The notes under the pieces are model-generated. The model made no database searches. It had not been told where the DNA came from and saw only the letters and a list, made by a program, of their open reading frames with translations. From assembly GCA_963921195.1 (NCBI GenBank), contig OY992537.1, forward strand, positions 31,293,911 to 31,357,910: a DNA stretch of 64,000 nt, written 5' to 3'. This stretch comes from Pegoplata infirma. Lineage: Eukaryota; Arthropoda; Insecta; Diptera; Anthomyiidae. Below, one piece after another: positions 34,801 to 44,999 of the stretch. Numbering within the stretch: position 1 is the first letter of the stretch; every line of letters starts with the position of its first letter. The position numbers were made by a program, and so were the translations under genes.

Positions 34801-35068
34801 TTAAAATGTTCTAAGAAAAGAACCGCCATACAATTTCACATAAGACATTAAATCATATTTTGAAGCTCAGATGTGTTCTTATTATAGTATTTTTGACGTT
34901 TTCCAAACGCCTTTGATAAAAAAATGAAAACTTCAGTGGGCTATAAAAAAGAAATCCGAACTGACTTTGCAAAACCCTTTGGTGATTTTGTCCACTGTAT
35001 GGTCTACTTTTATATGGCGTTGAAGGCATTGAGGCTCAATGCGATGACCCAAAATTTGTTGCACAGTG
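31853..35068. mobile_element. Long-inverted-repeat transposon with CACTG termini, 3.2 kb
   Basis: The termini CACTGTGCAACAA (31853) and TTGTTGCACAGTG (ending 35068) are exact inverses. Arms of about 780 bp (31853-32635 and 34285-35068) are inverted copies with paired words such as 'cgtttggaaaacgtcaaaaa' and 'tttttgacgttttccaaacg'. Each arm repeats 'aaccctctaactgcc' / 'ggcagttagagggtt'. The centre has a second partial arm copy (32880-33030), a worn 'ACCCTCCAC' element (33070-33545) and a start of a CACTCAAAA MITE (34013). CACTG ends flanked by T-runs suggest the CACTA/Chapaev group, but this is tentative. No transposase is visible. Confidence 0.75.
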
Positions 35069-36044
35069 TTTTTTTTAAAAATCATTTTTCTTATGAAAAA
35101 ACGTTTTAATAAAGAATAAAAATGTTTATAAAAAAATTTTTTGAAAAAAAAGAAAACATTTTAAGAAAAAAAGTTTTATGAAAACAAAAATTGATATGAA
35201 CATTTTTTGGATCCAAAAATAAATTTGATGAAAAAAAATTTTGATGAAAAAAAAAAATAAGAAAAAAAAATGCTGAATAAAAATTTTTCGAAGAAAAAAA
35301 AATTTTTAAAAAAAAATTTTTTGATGAAAAATAAAAAATTTCCTGAAAAATAAAAATTGATGAAAAGATTTTTGTTGAAAAATAATTATGATACTTTTTA
35401 TTAACCAGATGGTGAAAAACGTTTTTATTTACAAGTAGCTCGATTAATGTCCATGTCGCTACCTCAAAATACGAATGTCGTATGTCATTTTTTTCGGTTT
35501 TGAGATTATGATATATTCATAATAAATTTCGCACGCTCTTTCTAATGGTGTTATCAGTTCCTTCAAAAACCTAAGAGTTACTGAAATATTCAGAATGCAT
35601 TTTGTCGTATGTAACAAAATTTTATCGTTTTGGGTATGTATTTTGTCGTATGTGTACAAATAATGGACATACGACATTTTTTGTAGGCAAAGCTTTTATT
35701 TTCAAGTGAAAATACAATTGTTGTATGTCATACATTTTTATACTAACATTTATGAATAGATTCGCCTGAAACTTAAAATATATGTTAAAGAGACGATTTT
35801 AAGGTTGGGTGCCTTTGCTTATCAGCCATATCAGTGTTTAAAAACTTTGTTGGCACCTTACGAAACAATGTGGACCTTTGGAAAAATTCCGATAACTTTC
35901 GAACTAACAGCAATATCGTCTAGGGGAAAAATGTTAATTAATAACTGTTGAAATCCGTAAAAATAACTAAAAAACCCGTAAATAATGACTGACAAAATTT
36001 TACTGTAAAAAGAGTAAATAGTTAGTTTACTTTAGATTGTAGCA
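35069..36044. other. AT-rich stretch with repeat debris, no gene seen
   Basis: The segment 35100-35400 is A-rich 'gaaaaaaattttgatgaaaa' low complexity. The segment 35440-35680 repeats 'gtcgtatgt' several times ('acgaatgtcgtatgtc', 'ttttgtcgtatgtaac', 'tttgtcgtatgtgtac'). The segment 35935-36035 carries 'gttgaaatccgtaaaaataac', as in the 42.8-kb MITE, so it is a fragment of that family. Confidence 0.4.
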
Positions 36045-36306
36045 ATATTTTACTGATCGTTCTTGCTGTTAGCTCTCTCCACTTTCTATTAGCCATTGCA
36101 GTGTTTAGATTATCGCCTAGCTATCTGAAGAGCAGGATTTGTGGATCGATATGTACAGAAATATCAATACCATCAGCTATCTCGTTACCCTGAACACCCA
36201 TGTGACCAAGTTCCCATACTAGTTTTACATTTTTCGTATTTCCTAAGCTTTGTAAGTTCTCGAAGAACTCGAAAATTACTTTCGACTTGACACAAAAGCT
36301 TCTAAG
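36045..36306 (-). pseudogene. LINE remnant (RNase H region), part 1
   Basis: Minus-strand translation gives 'NVKLVWELGHMGVQGNEIAD', which parallels the RNase H 'IRLIWVPGHRDIPGNCKADE' of the LINE at 48328-50183. It is followed downstream by 'NTAMANRKWRELT'. The catalytic-region pattern is recognisable but stops and drift make it non-functional. It is separated from its 5' part (39212-39560) by the hAT-like insertion at 36307-39203. Confidence 0.65.
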
Positions 36307-36521
36307 TAGGCCTTCCAATCGGGAAATCCCGATCCCGGAAATCCCGGGATTTTCGGGATAAGGCAAATCCCGAATCTCGGGATTTCTGATTCTCAATCCC
36401 GGGATTTTCGGGATCCCGATTTTTTTATTTTTTTCAATATTTTTTATTATTTTTATATTTATTTATTAAATAATTTGTATAAAATATGAATAAAAAAAAT
36501 CGATAAAAGTTCTGTCAGGTA

Positions 36522-38376
36522 CATGCGCGGGTACAAGGGGGGGGAAAAAGGGAAAATTTCCCCCCCCAGACCAAATTTCAAAAAGAAAAAAAAAAGGAAA
36601 AAAAGAAGAAAAAAAAAAAGAAAGAAAAGGAAAGGAAAGAAAAAGAAAGAAAAGAAGAAAAAAAGAAAAAAAAGAAAGAAGGAAATTTTCTAAAAAATTT
36701 TCCGAAGGAAAAAAATGTCGAAGTCAAAAAATTTTTCATAGAACAAAATCTGAAAATTTTTAAATTTTGTAAGGAAAAAGTGAATTAATCTGAAAATTTT
36801 CTGTCAATCTTATTATGAATTTTGGCTTAAACAAATTACTTAGAATATGTTTTTTTGTATAGAAAAATGTTACAGGATCTTAATTTGGTTTATATAAAAA
36901 ATATTTGTCTTCTACATAGCAATAGGAAAAATATCTTAAAATCTTAAAAATGTTGATAGTCGAACATGAGTAAAACTATTTAAAAAACTTTTTTTTCTAA
37001 CGAATAAACTTTTTCTAAAGAAAAAATTCTCATAATCTGAGACTTTTTTTATGTGAAAAAGGTCTCAAAATTTATTTATAGGAAAAGGTCACAGAAGAAT
37101 TTTTCTATGGGGAAAAAGTCTCAGAATTTCAGAATTTTAGACTTATTTTAAGGAAAAAGGTCTCAGAATCTGAGTCTTTTTTAGAAAGAAAAAAGTCTCA
37201 AAGTCTGAGACTTTTTATTGTTGAAAAATAGTCTCAGAAGTTGAAACTTACTGAATTGTTAGAAGGTCGAAGAATCTGAGACTTTTTCTACGGGAAAAAG
37301 GTCTTAGAATCTAAGACTTTTTTTATTGGAATAAGGTCTCAGAAAATCAGACTTTTTCTATAGGAAACAGGTCTCAGAATCTATGACCTTTCTATAGGAA
37401 AAATGTCTGAGACGTTTTCTATAGGAAAAACATTTCCGAATCTGGGACTTTTTCTTTAGAAAAGGGTCACCGAATTTTAAACTTTTTCTGAAACTTTTTC
37501 TTTAGGAAAAAGGTCTGAGAATCTGAGCTTTTTTCTTTAGGAATAAGATCTCAGAATTTGAAACCTTTTCTTTAGGAAAAAGGTCTTAGAATCTGAGACT
37601 TTTTCTATAGAAAAATGGTCTCAGAATCTAAAATTTTTTCAGTACGAAGAAATATAATAATCAGAGATCTCTCTATAGGAAAAATGTCTCAATAATGGTT
37701 TATAATATGAGAATTTTTCTATAGTAAAGTGTCTCAGAATCTTAGACTTTTGCTGTGGAAAAAATTCTTAGAATCTGAATTAGGAATCGAAAAAGTCTCA
37801 GATGCCGACACATTTTCCCTATAAAAAAAATCGTTTACGAAAAATGTCACAAAATCTCATATTTTCTATGTAGGAAGAATTTCTTCTATTAAAAATTCTC
37901 AGATTTAGACTCTTCTTATGTATACGAAAAATATACAATTTTCTTTTAAATTTCTTTTAAAAATCTGAAATTTTTTCTTTACGAAAAATGTCTCAGAATC
38001 TGAAGAAAAGTCTTATATTCTGAGACATTTTCCCTATAAAAAACAATTTTTTTCAAGAAAAATGCCTCAACATCTGATATTTTCTATGTAGGAAGTATTT
38101 CTTCTATTAAAAAATGCTCTTCTTATGTATACGAAAAATATACAAATTTCTTTTAAAACAAATTAAAAAAAATTTATCTAAACGAAATATGATCATGAAA
38201 AACAAACCTCCTTCAGCAAAAATTAATAAATTTGATGATTTTATAGCTTTCCCATCACTTTTTTGCATAAAAAACGTATCCCTTTTTTTGCTCTTCAACA
38301 AAGGTGAATTTATGATTTTTTTTTTCCAACTTAAAAAAATTTCCCCCCCCAAACCCAAAAGCTGTACCCGCCACTG
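36522..38376. mobile_element. hAT-like element of the GCGGGTACA family, copy 1
   Basis: An exact 8-bp target duplication, GTCAGGTA (36514-36521 and 38377-38384), flanks termini CATGCGCGGGTACA and TGTACCCGCCACTG. The left end is followed by a purine run with GGGGGGGAAAA, and the right end is preceded by CCCCCCCCAAACCC and 'aaaagctg'. The middle is a double-palindrome array (36990-38065). It is the same family as 54144-55954. No transposase is seen. It is nested in the element at 36307-39203. Confidence 0.85.
36990..38065. repeat. Double-palindrome repeat array, copy 2 (inside hAT-like element)
   Basis: About 30 diverged monomers of roughly 35 bp each combine GTCTCAGAATCTGAGAC with an A/T palindrome around CTATAG. 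The order of variants parallels that of 54660-55690, showing that the array moved with the element. Confidence 0.8.
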
Positions 38377-39211
38377 GTCAGGTACCATGCTTTTGTTATA
38401 GCAAAAGGCAAAACTTGCGAAATGTAAGAAATTCTAAAAAATAGTGGTGGTTCGACATTAGGGCTTTTATATTTTTTCCTTTTACTCTTACAAGGAGCAC
38501 AGGGCCGTAAATGGCTTTTTACACATCTTAACTCCTTAAGTTGTAAACTTTTTTAATTTTATGTTTTACTAAAACATTTTTTAAAAGCGTGAGTGAGGTT
38601 TGACTCAGACTCAGTCACGCTCCCGCAAATAATAATGGAATCACTCTCACTTACGCTCACGCGTGAGTCATGCAAACTCTACTTTCGCACTCTCGCTAAC
38701 ACATAACACAAAAAAACATTGCTAAAAAAATTTTTTTTTTGCAAGAAATTAAAAAAAAACAAATAAATTTAAAAAAAAAAAAAATAAATTAAAAAAAAAA
38801 TCAAATCACGCAAGCTTTAGCAAAAAATGAATCACATATGCAAAAATTAGAAAATTCATTTAATTTTTTTCAACTCACGCTCACTAAAACTATAATGATT
38901 AGCCACGACGAAAGATAACCGAATACGGATATTCTTCACAGGAGGAATTCCGACCTTTTTTTTGAAGTTCACAACATCAACAAAACTTTGCTAATCTTAA
39001 CGATCGCGTGGATTTGTTAGTGACAAAAAATTCTGAAAATTTTTGCAAATCCTGAAATATACCGAAAATTTCCAAAAAATCCCGTGAATCCCGGGATTCA
39101 AAATATCCCAAAAATCCCGGGGTCCCGAAACCGGGATCCCGAAAGTTTTTCTTCAATCCCGAATCCCGGGATTCAGAAAAACCAATCCCGATTGGAAGCC
39201 CTACTACTAAG

Positions 39212-39560
39212 AGACACTAGAGCAGCTTGGCTGTCGACTTGATACAAAAGCTTCTATGAGCTTCTAGTACAGCTTGGCTGTCAACATAAAAGTTTAACTC
39301 CCGGTTTTTCTCATCATGTAAAGCTGCGTTGCTTATGACAACAGTTTCGGACTGGAAAATACTAGACTCCACTGAAAGGATACAATTCTTATCTAAATAG
39401 CGAATTATAAGGCACTCGTTACATTTTTCATCAGCTTTTCAATATAATGTTTGAAATTCAGCATTCTTTCTTTCAAAAAACGAGACTTGGATCAAAAGTA
39501 TTTCGTTCTTACCTTGCTTTACACCCATACCACATTTTAACTCCCAACTACTATGCTAAA
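39212..39560 (-). pseudogene. LINE remnant, part 2 (RT end and RNase H start)
   Basis: Minus-strand frames give 'SSIFQSETVVISNAALHDEK' and 'LNFYVDSQAV', matching the RNase H start (YQAEMLAIKE, IYTDSQAAV) of the better LINE, and 'LNFKHYIEKLMKNVTSAL', matching its RT tail 'LNFRRNIEERVRKATIALY'. Deletions lie between them. A short duplication of 'acaaaagcttcta' / 'cagcttggctgtc' lies at 39220-39285. It continues into part 1 across the hAT-like insertion. Confidence 0.6.
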
Positions 39561-39629
39561 GTATCAGAGTTTTTCTGTAGTTTGACAGATTTGCAGAGTT
39601 TACTGATGCACAAAACTAACTTTTTATTA

Positions 39630-40488
39630 GGTTAGGTTAGGTTGGATGGGCGTCCGACAATTTGGCGAATTCACTCGGAGGCCATAAGGCCCATTATGAT
39701 TCCCCTAAAGATGTCTCCCTACTCCCCTGATATACAAAATTCTACCTCTCAAACCACCCCGATTCCCTAAGTTATTCTGCTAGAGATGTCAATGGGACAC
39801 TGTTTAGACAATCTTGGTCATCAAAAAATCGTTGCCGCAAATACTTAAGACGACGTTTCATCAGACCCGTACGTTCACACAGCAAGTGCCTCACTGACTC
39901 CACCTCCTCCACCTCTCCACAACTTCTACAAAAGTCCCTGTCAGAAATTCCCATACGAACGGTGATTTGGCCGATTATACAGTGTCCTGTCAGTACTCCT
40001 ACTAATAGGCTAACCGTCCGTTTGCCAAAGGTAAGTAGACTTTCTGTCCTCTTAGGACTTGGCAGTGGTCACATGGTTCGCGATATCCTGCACGTGGTCA
40101 GCGATATCCACCTATCCCTCATCATATTCTCCGATATCCTATCAATTTCGTTCATCAATTCCACTATACTAACCGAGATATCAGGTTCGACACGTTCCCC
40201 CACCGACTCGGAGCCATTTCTTGCACATTCATCAGCTAATTCGTTACCATTGACCCCACTATGTCCAAGGACCCAGATTAGCTTGACTGTGTGCTGACTG
40301 ATTCGATGAAGGGATTGTATACAATTACTAACAATTCTCGATTTTACAGTGTGTGACCCTAAGGCCTTCAGGGCTGCAAGACTGTCCACAAAAATGTTGA
40401 TGGCGCAAGGACTTAGGTCCTTTGTCATAATCATCTGCGCGGCTTTGTCAATTGCAAAAACCTCGGCCTGGAAAACACTACACTGGAA
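39630..40488 (-). mobile_element. 5'-truncated LINE, RNase H to 3' end, with 12-bp target duplication
   Basis: AACTTTTTATTA (39618-39629 and 40489-40500) flanks the insertion. On the minus strand the fragment starts within RNase H ('VFQAEVFAIDKAA', 'INIFVDSLAALKAL', 'VKLIWVLGHSGVNGNELADE'). It continues through a C-terminal region with one TGA at 40066-40068 and a zinc-finger-like 'DFCRSCGEVEEVESVRHLLC', and ends in tandem 'aaccta' units rather than poly(A). Truncation at the 5' end and a target duplication are typical of target-primed reverse transcription. It is related to, but distinct from, the LINE at 48328-50183. Confidence 0.82.
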
Positions 40489-40500
40489 AACTTTTTATTA

Positions 40501-41058
40501 AAATTTCGTAAAAATATGCTTAAAAGCTTTCAATGTTTAGTCAAAATTATAGTAATTTTCTTTAAATTATATTTAATTCTATCTTAATCGCCTTGTGTTC
40601 AGTTTATTTATCATGCAGTAACAGCACAAAAGAAAAAAAAATACTTGTTTACTGTCGCAATGAATTAAGCTTGAAAAATGTAAATAAAGACAAACATACT
40701 CACCAATACTTATGCACATTACAACGACAACAAAAAAAGTAACCAAAAAAACTATTTAAAGGCTTTTTATTACTGTTCTTTTGATAAATGTACATTAGAG
40801 TGGAGAAAAAAACTCGATGTTGTAAAGTTTTTAAAATTTTAAAAAAATATTTCTCGAGAAATAAATTTAACCCGCGAACGTCACGAATTTGCATTTATTT
40901 TATTATTATAACAAAAACAAAATACATGTTGCGTATGTCGTTTGTTTGCCATACAGAAACTAAGGGTTAATCTTAATCTATGATCGCAAATTTTTAAAAA
41001 CGACTTTAACAATAATCGGCCTACGCTAATTTTCATAAGCGTTTTTATATAAATGTTT
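40501..41058. other. AT-rich stretch, no gene seen
   Basis: A worn hairpin-like word 'acgaatttgcatttatttta…aaatacatgttgcg' at 40880-40935 resembles 24345-24495 and 42070-42175. Nothing else is recognised. Confidence 0.35.
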
Positions 41059-41608
41059 ATGGGGCAATCCATGCCAAATCGCACACTTTCTGACCAGAAC
41101 CCTTTAGATTTATTTTATTTTTGGACATGTTGTAGTAAGTATTAAATGCAACCGAGATGAAATTTTCAAAATTTAAAAAAAAATGGATACAATTGTGATC
41201 ACATCTCGAATTATGGCTTAAAAGTTCCATAATTAAGAGAACAATTTTTAGAGATTTAAAAAAAAATCGAAGGTTTCGGACTTTTTCAAAAAGTCGGTTT
41301 TATTTTTTAAACGCTAAAAAAATAAGTGATGTTACCTCAAGTAATTTTTTCATCTTTTTTTTTAACTGCATTTAAATACCAACAAAATCTTGTCCAATTT
41401 TTTAAGATATCGATAGTTTTTACTGGTCAAAATTAATTGAACATTTCAATTTCCTATTTTTTTTTTGAAATATCATGATTTTGAAAAATTAATCTTGGAA
41501 TAAAAGGCTGAAAATTCGTGTGGAAGACGTGCTAAAATATACCCAAAAATAAAATAAATCGATTGGGGTCGTGTCTGAAACTGTGCGATTTGGCCTGGAA
41601 TGCCCCAT
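41059..41608. mobile_element. MITE with ATGGGGCA…TGCCCCAT termini
   Basis: The left ATGGGGCAATCCATGCCAAA and the right 'tttggcctggaaTGCCCCAT' form an inverted repeat of about 26 bp (with 'tcgcaca' / 'tgtgcga' inside). It is 550 bp and non-coding. Likely partial relatives are at 930-960 and 21540-21560. The target duplication was not resolved. Confidence 0.65.
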
Positions 41609-42221
41609 ATTTAAAGCGAATATATGTAGTCAGTAGTATCAAGTTGAAATAAAATGAATATGAGTTGTGACTGTTAACCAGTTGTATTTTATATACAAAT
41701 AAACGCCATTGCGGATATCCGCACTAGCTTTAGTTTACAATAGTATACCAGTTCCAGTATGTCATTGAGTGTTAAAAATACAAAATAAAAAAACCGAGAG
41801 AAGGGGAGAAAAAAAGACTCAGAATAGTAGAACTTTGTATAACTTTCTCTTTGTGTTTAAAATAAACTACAGTTAACTATGATCAGAAAGTTATTAAATA
41901 TTTAGCATTCTTTGTTAAAAGAATAACTCCTTTTATTTTTGGTGCTTTTTAAAATGCCTCCCAATCATGAATTTTCAGGATTTTCTACAAAACTGTTAAA
42001 ACTTTTCGAAATGTTTTAAATGATAACCTTGAAATTAAAATTTTTCGCTATTGGATTTATTACAACTTACAATAACCCCTAGTTTCTGTAATATGACCGC
42101 CATTCGTCTGCGACGAATTTGCATGTATTTTGTTTTTGCTTTGAACGAATGACGTTTGTGTTGCAGAAACTGGGGGTTAGTTACTCAGGGCCGATTTTCT
42201 CGAAACTGGCCCTTTGTTGCA
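41609..42221. other. Spacer with a short foldback
   Basis: The segment 42072-42180 is an imperfect hairpin. 'aacccctagtttctg' and 'ccattcgtctgcgacgaat' face 'gaacgaatgacg' and 'cagaaactgggggtta'. No gene is seen in the remainder. Confidence 0.45.
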
Positions 42222-42492
42222 CACTGAAAGAATTATTGTTCATAATATCTATGAACATATTTGAAAAACAAAAATCATAGAATCTATGAAACAATTCATT
42301 GGCTGAATGAATATTCATTAGTATTATGAAATATTTCATAGAATTTTATTCATAGATTTTGTAAGATTCATAGAAAAAAAATGTCATTAATAATTTTTTA
42401 AAAATTAAAATAATGTTACAATAATTACATAATTTGAATAAATATATTAAAAAAATATAAAAAAACATAAAAAAACGTAAAAAAAAAATATT

Positions 42493-42570
42493 GCTGCCCT
42501 GGCGGGGTTCGAACCCAAGACCTACCGACTGGGAAATTTATAATCGACGCCTTAGCTATCAGCGCCACCA
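42493..42570 (-). other. tRNA-like segment (left arm)
   Basis: On the minus strand, GTGGCGCTGATAGCTAAGGC (A-box-like) is followed after about 40 nt by GGGTTCGAACCC (a perfect B-box core), then GCCAGGGCAGC. The T-arm core pairs three to four bases. No convincing acceptor stem was found. Confidence 0.5.
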
Positions 42571-42656
42571 AAGGAGGAAAACCTCGCCGGCTAACACTTA
42601 GTTTTGTAATGTTCGTAATTTTTTTTTTTTGCAACTACACAAACATTTTGTTTCTA

Positions 42657-43284
42657 CACTTAAAATATTATGTAAGTAAATTCAACAGAAAATACGTTTG
42701 AAACAAATGAAACTTTATTTAAAAAACGGACTACTTACATTTCATTTAAAACAAAAACATTTCTCAGTTATTTTTAAATGTTAATTAAAAACTGTTGAAA
42801 TCCGTAAAAATAACTTAAAAATCCGTAAAAAATGACGGGCAAAATTTTACGGAAAAAACGGTTAAAATAACGGAATTTTACATTCATTTTTATTTATTTT
42901 TTTAGAAATAATTTAAAAAAACTTCGAACCTGAGCAGAATCGAACTCATAATTTCTGGCTGATAGCCCAGCACGCTACCCTCTGTGCCACAAGCTACTTA
43001 TATTTTCAGGAACTAAATTTCATTTTCAAATTAAAAAAAAAAAAAATTCTAATTTTAGAAATTTTTAAATGACAAATAAAATAATGTGGTTTGTTATTTA
43101 AATAACTGATAAAAACAAACGTTACGGAAAATTTTATTTAAAAGACAGTTATGTATTTGAATAAACGTTCAAAAAGTTGTTTAGAATATTTGTATGTGAA
43201 ACAAACGAATTTTCCTTTAATATTAACTAAAACGAAAACTATTTGTTTGACTGTGAAACAGTAACTGTAAAACTTTTATGAGTG
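42657..43284. mobile_element. TA-flanked CACTTAAAA MITE with a tRNA-like segment
   Basis: It is bordered by TA (42655-42656 and 43285-43286). The ends are CACTTAAAATATTATGTAAG and 'ctgtaaaacttttatGAGTG'. Words such as 'gttgaaatccgtaaaaataac' match 35940-36000. It is a close relative of 9812-10268, which lacks the central tRNA-like insert. Confidence 0.7.
42926..42997 (-). other. tRNA-like segment (inner MITE)
   Basis: On the minus strand, TGTGGCACAGAGGGTAGCGT is A-box-like, CTGG/CCAG could form an anticodon-type stem, and GAGTTCGATTCTG is B-box-like. Stems are incomplete, so it is not called as a working tRNA gene. Confidence 0.5.
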
Positions 43285-43385
43285 TACAAACACACACACA
43301 GATTTTGGCAGAACATTGTGGCAGAGCATAATTTGTTAAAGCAGAATATTAAACAAAATTGATTTTAAGTGATATAACTTGTTTA

Positions 43386-43456
43386 TTTACTTTAGCTCAC
43401 TGGTTAGAGACTAAGCTTCACGACCAACTGGTATTGTGTTCGAATCTCTGTGGGGA
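43386..43456 (+). other. tRNA-like segment (right arm)
   Basis: TTAGCTCACTGGTTAGAGAC fits an A box well, and GTGTTCGAATCTC fits a B box about 35 nt later. Acceptor and T-arm stems are poor. It is oriented away from the segment in the left arm of the same element. Confidence 0.5.
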
Positions 43457-43729
43457 TAAGTTAAAAATAAATAAATTTTTAAAAATAGAATTTTGTAAAT
43501 AGATAAAAATAAAATAATAAGGTAAATAAAAATTAAATAATAAAATAAAAATAGAATTGAACAATATTTTTTTTTTTTTTCATAGCCTATGAACTTTTTC
43601 ATAGGTATCTGGTTTCTATGAATTTATTTCATAAATTCTATGAAGGGCATCTTTGGCTGACTTTAAATGATTTTTTTCATAGAATCAATGTAGGTTCTCA
43701 TAGCCGTAATGGACAAAATTCTTTCAGTG

Positions 43730-44110
43730 TATGGGCGATTTTAAGTTGCTTTGAAATCCGCTTTCTGGCCCGGTAGTTCCGGGTCTTTTTTTGAGGTTAC
43801 TAAAAAATTTCATAAAATAATTTTTTTCATCAAATTTTATTTTTTTTATAAAATTTTCATCAATATTTTTTCATTACTTTTTTTTCCTAAAAACCTTTTT
43901 TCGTAAACTTTTTTTTTTTCATCAAAATTTTTTTTCATGTTTTTTTTTTATAATTTTTTTTTTTTGTAATTTTTTTTTTTGTCATCAATTTATTTTTTTT
44001 CATAATATTTTTTTTTTTTCATAAAAACTATTTTCTGCATAAAAGCCTTTTTTCAATTTCAACATTTTTTTTTTCATTAAATTTTATTTTTTTCATAATT
44101 TATTTTTTTC
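43730..44110. repeat. Low-complexity 'ttttttcatcaaaattttt' tract
   Basis: Repeats of 'ttttttcat(c/a)aa' make up the stretch, and the tract resumes at 44419-44550. It is the inverse of the A-rich 'gatgaaaaaaaatttt' tract at 35110-35390. There is no gene. Confidence 0.5.
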
Positions 44111-44111
44111 A

Positions 44112-44418
44112 TCAATATTTTTTTTATACCCTCCACAAACAGTATGGTGATATACTCACTTTGTCATTCCGTGTGTAACTCATCGAAATATTGGACGAGG
44201 ACCCCATTAAATTAAATTTCTTTACTGCAAAAACAAAACAAATAAATTTTTAAACACTTATCGCGAGGGGGAAGGTAAACCAACAGCCCCACCCAAAATG
44301 CCCACCCCCTCCCCCCAAAAAAAAACCCACCTGACAAAATTTTTTTTGTAGTTTTTTTTTCATGTTGGGGGGTATAAAAGATTCGGCACAGCCGAATTTA
44401 ACACTCCCACTTGTTTTT
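44112..44418. mobile_element. Dispersed 'ACCCTCCAC / CGGCACAGCCG' element, short copy
   Basis: 'ATACCCTCCACAAACAGTAT' on the left, and 'GGGTATAAAAGATTCGGCAC-AGCCGAA' with 'cactcccacttgtttttt' on the right. A C-rich run lies at 44280-44340. It matches the remnant at 23751-24145. Confidence 0.5.
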
Positions 44419-44549
44419 TCATCAATTTTTATTTTTTTTTCATCAAAAACTTTTTTTTGACAAATTTTTTTTCATCAATAAATTTTTTTCATATTTTTTT
44501 TTTTTTCATAAAATTTTTGTTTCATAAAAATTTTTTGCTTCATCAAAAC

Positions 44550-44990
44550 TATGGTTTGCAATGCGGTTTTAATCGTAACCTTAACCGCGGTTAACCGTAA
44601 CCGCATAAAAAATGCTGCGGTTACGGTTAATTTAATTTACATAAAGTTTGTAGTGCAAAAGATTTTTTTTTTTTCAAAAAAACAATGAAAAGGGAACAAA
44701 GAATAGTAAAAAAATTATAAATACGAAAAACCCCCTCACAATCTCAGTTGGTAAAATAAGAGTCACACCTGATATACTGCTGAATCTCTCTTTATGAAAT
44801 CGCTGACATCTTCACACAGTTTTTTAAAATGTCAGCAGTGTCCACCAGCATCGGTGGCCACCAAAAATTCGTTTAAACAACCACTGTCCAACTGCTGACA
44901 TGTCATTGGGAACATTTTGAATAATTGTATGTAGATGTCAGCAATTTTATAAAGGGAGCCACAAATTACTTTAACATTTTTTTGCTACTT
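44550..44990. repeat. AACCGYRACCGC mini-repeat and 'ctgacat' repeats
   Basis: The segment 44562-44632 is made of interleaved 'ggttaaccgtaaccgc' and 'gcggttacggttaa' words (self-complementary). The segment 44765-44955 repeats 'gctgacat' / 'atgtcagc' in both orientations. 'ctgatatactgctgaatctctc' reappears at 57090-57115. It is non-coding. Confidence 0.5.
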
Positions 44991-44999
44991 CAAAAGTAT

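Larger units (their letters stand above)
36307..39203. mobile_element. hAT-like element with TAGG…CCTA termini, containing a nested element
   Basis: The termini are TAGGCCTTCCAATCGGGA and TCCCGATTGGAAGCC-CTA, and the flanking 8-mers are CTTCTAAG (36299-36306) and CTACTAAG (39204-39211), one mismatch. Both ends are crowded with AATCCCGGGATT-type palindromes (36320-36420 and 39080-39185), likely subterminal transposase-binding repeats. Subtracting the nested element and its duplication leaves about 1.03 kb, with a 'cgctcac/gtgagtg' rich patch at 38585-38705. It is non-autonomous and split a LINE remnant. Confidence 0.78.
42222..43729. mobile_element. MITE with CACTGAAAGAATT termini, tRNA-like segment in each arm, nested MITE
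   Basis: The ends CACTGAAAGAATT and AATTCTTTCAGTG are inverses. Both arms are rich in 'catagaatctatgaa' palindromes. Moving inward, each arm has an AT-rich spacer and then a tRNA-like segment (minus strand 42493-42570; plus strand 43386-43456), so the tRNA-like pieces sit symmetrically. A CACTTAAAA MITE (42657-43284) with a third tRNA-like segment is nested in the middle. Confidence 0.65.

Noticed and set aside
39629..39645. Telomeric TTAGG repeat
   Set aside because: There are only two to three units, located exactly at the 3' end of a LINE. Flies lack TTAGG telomeres.
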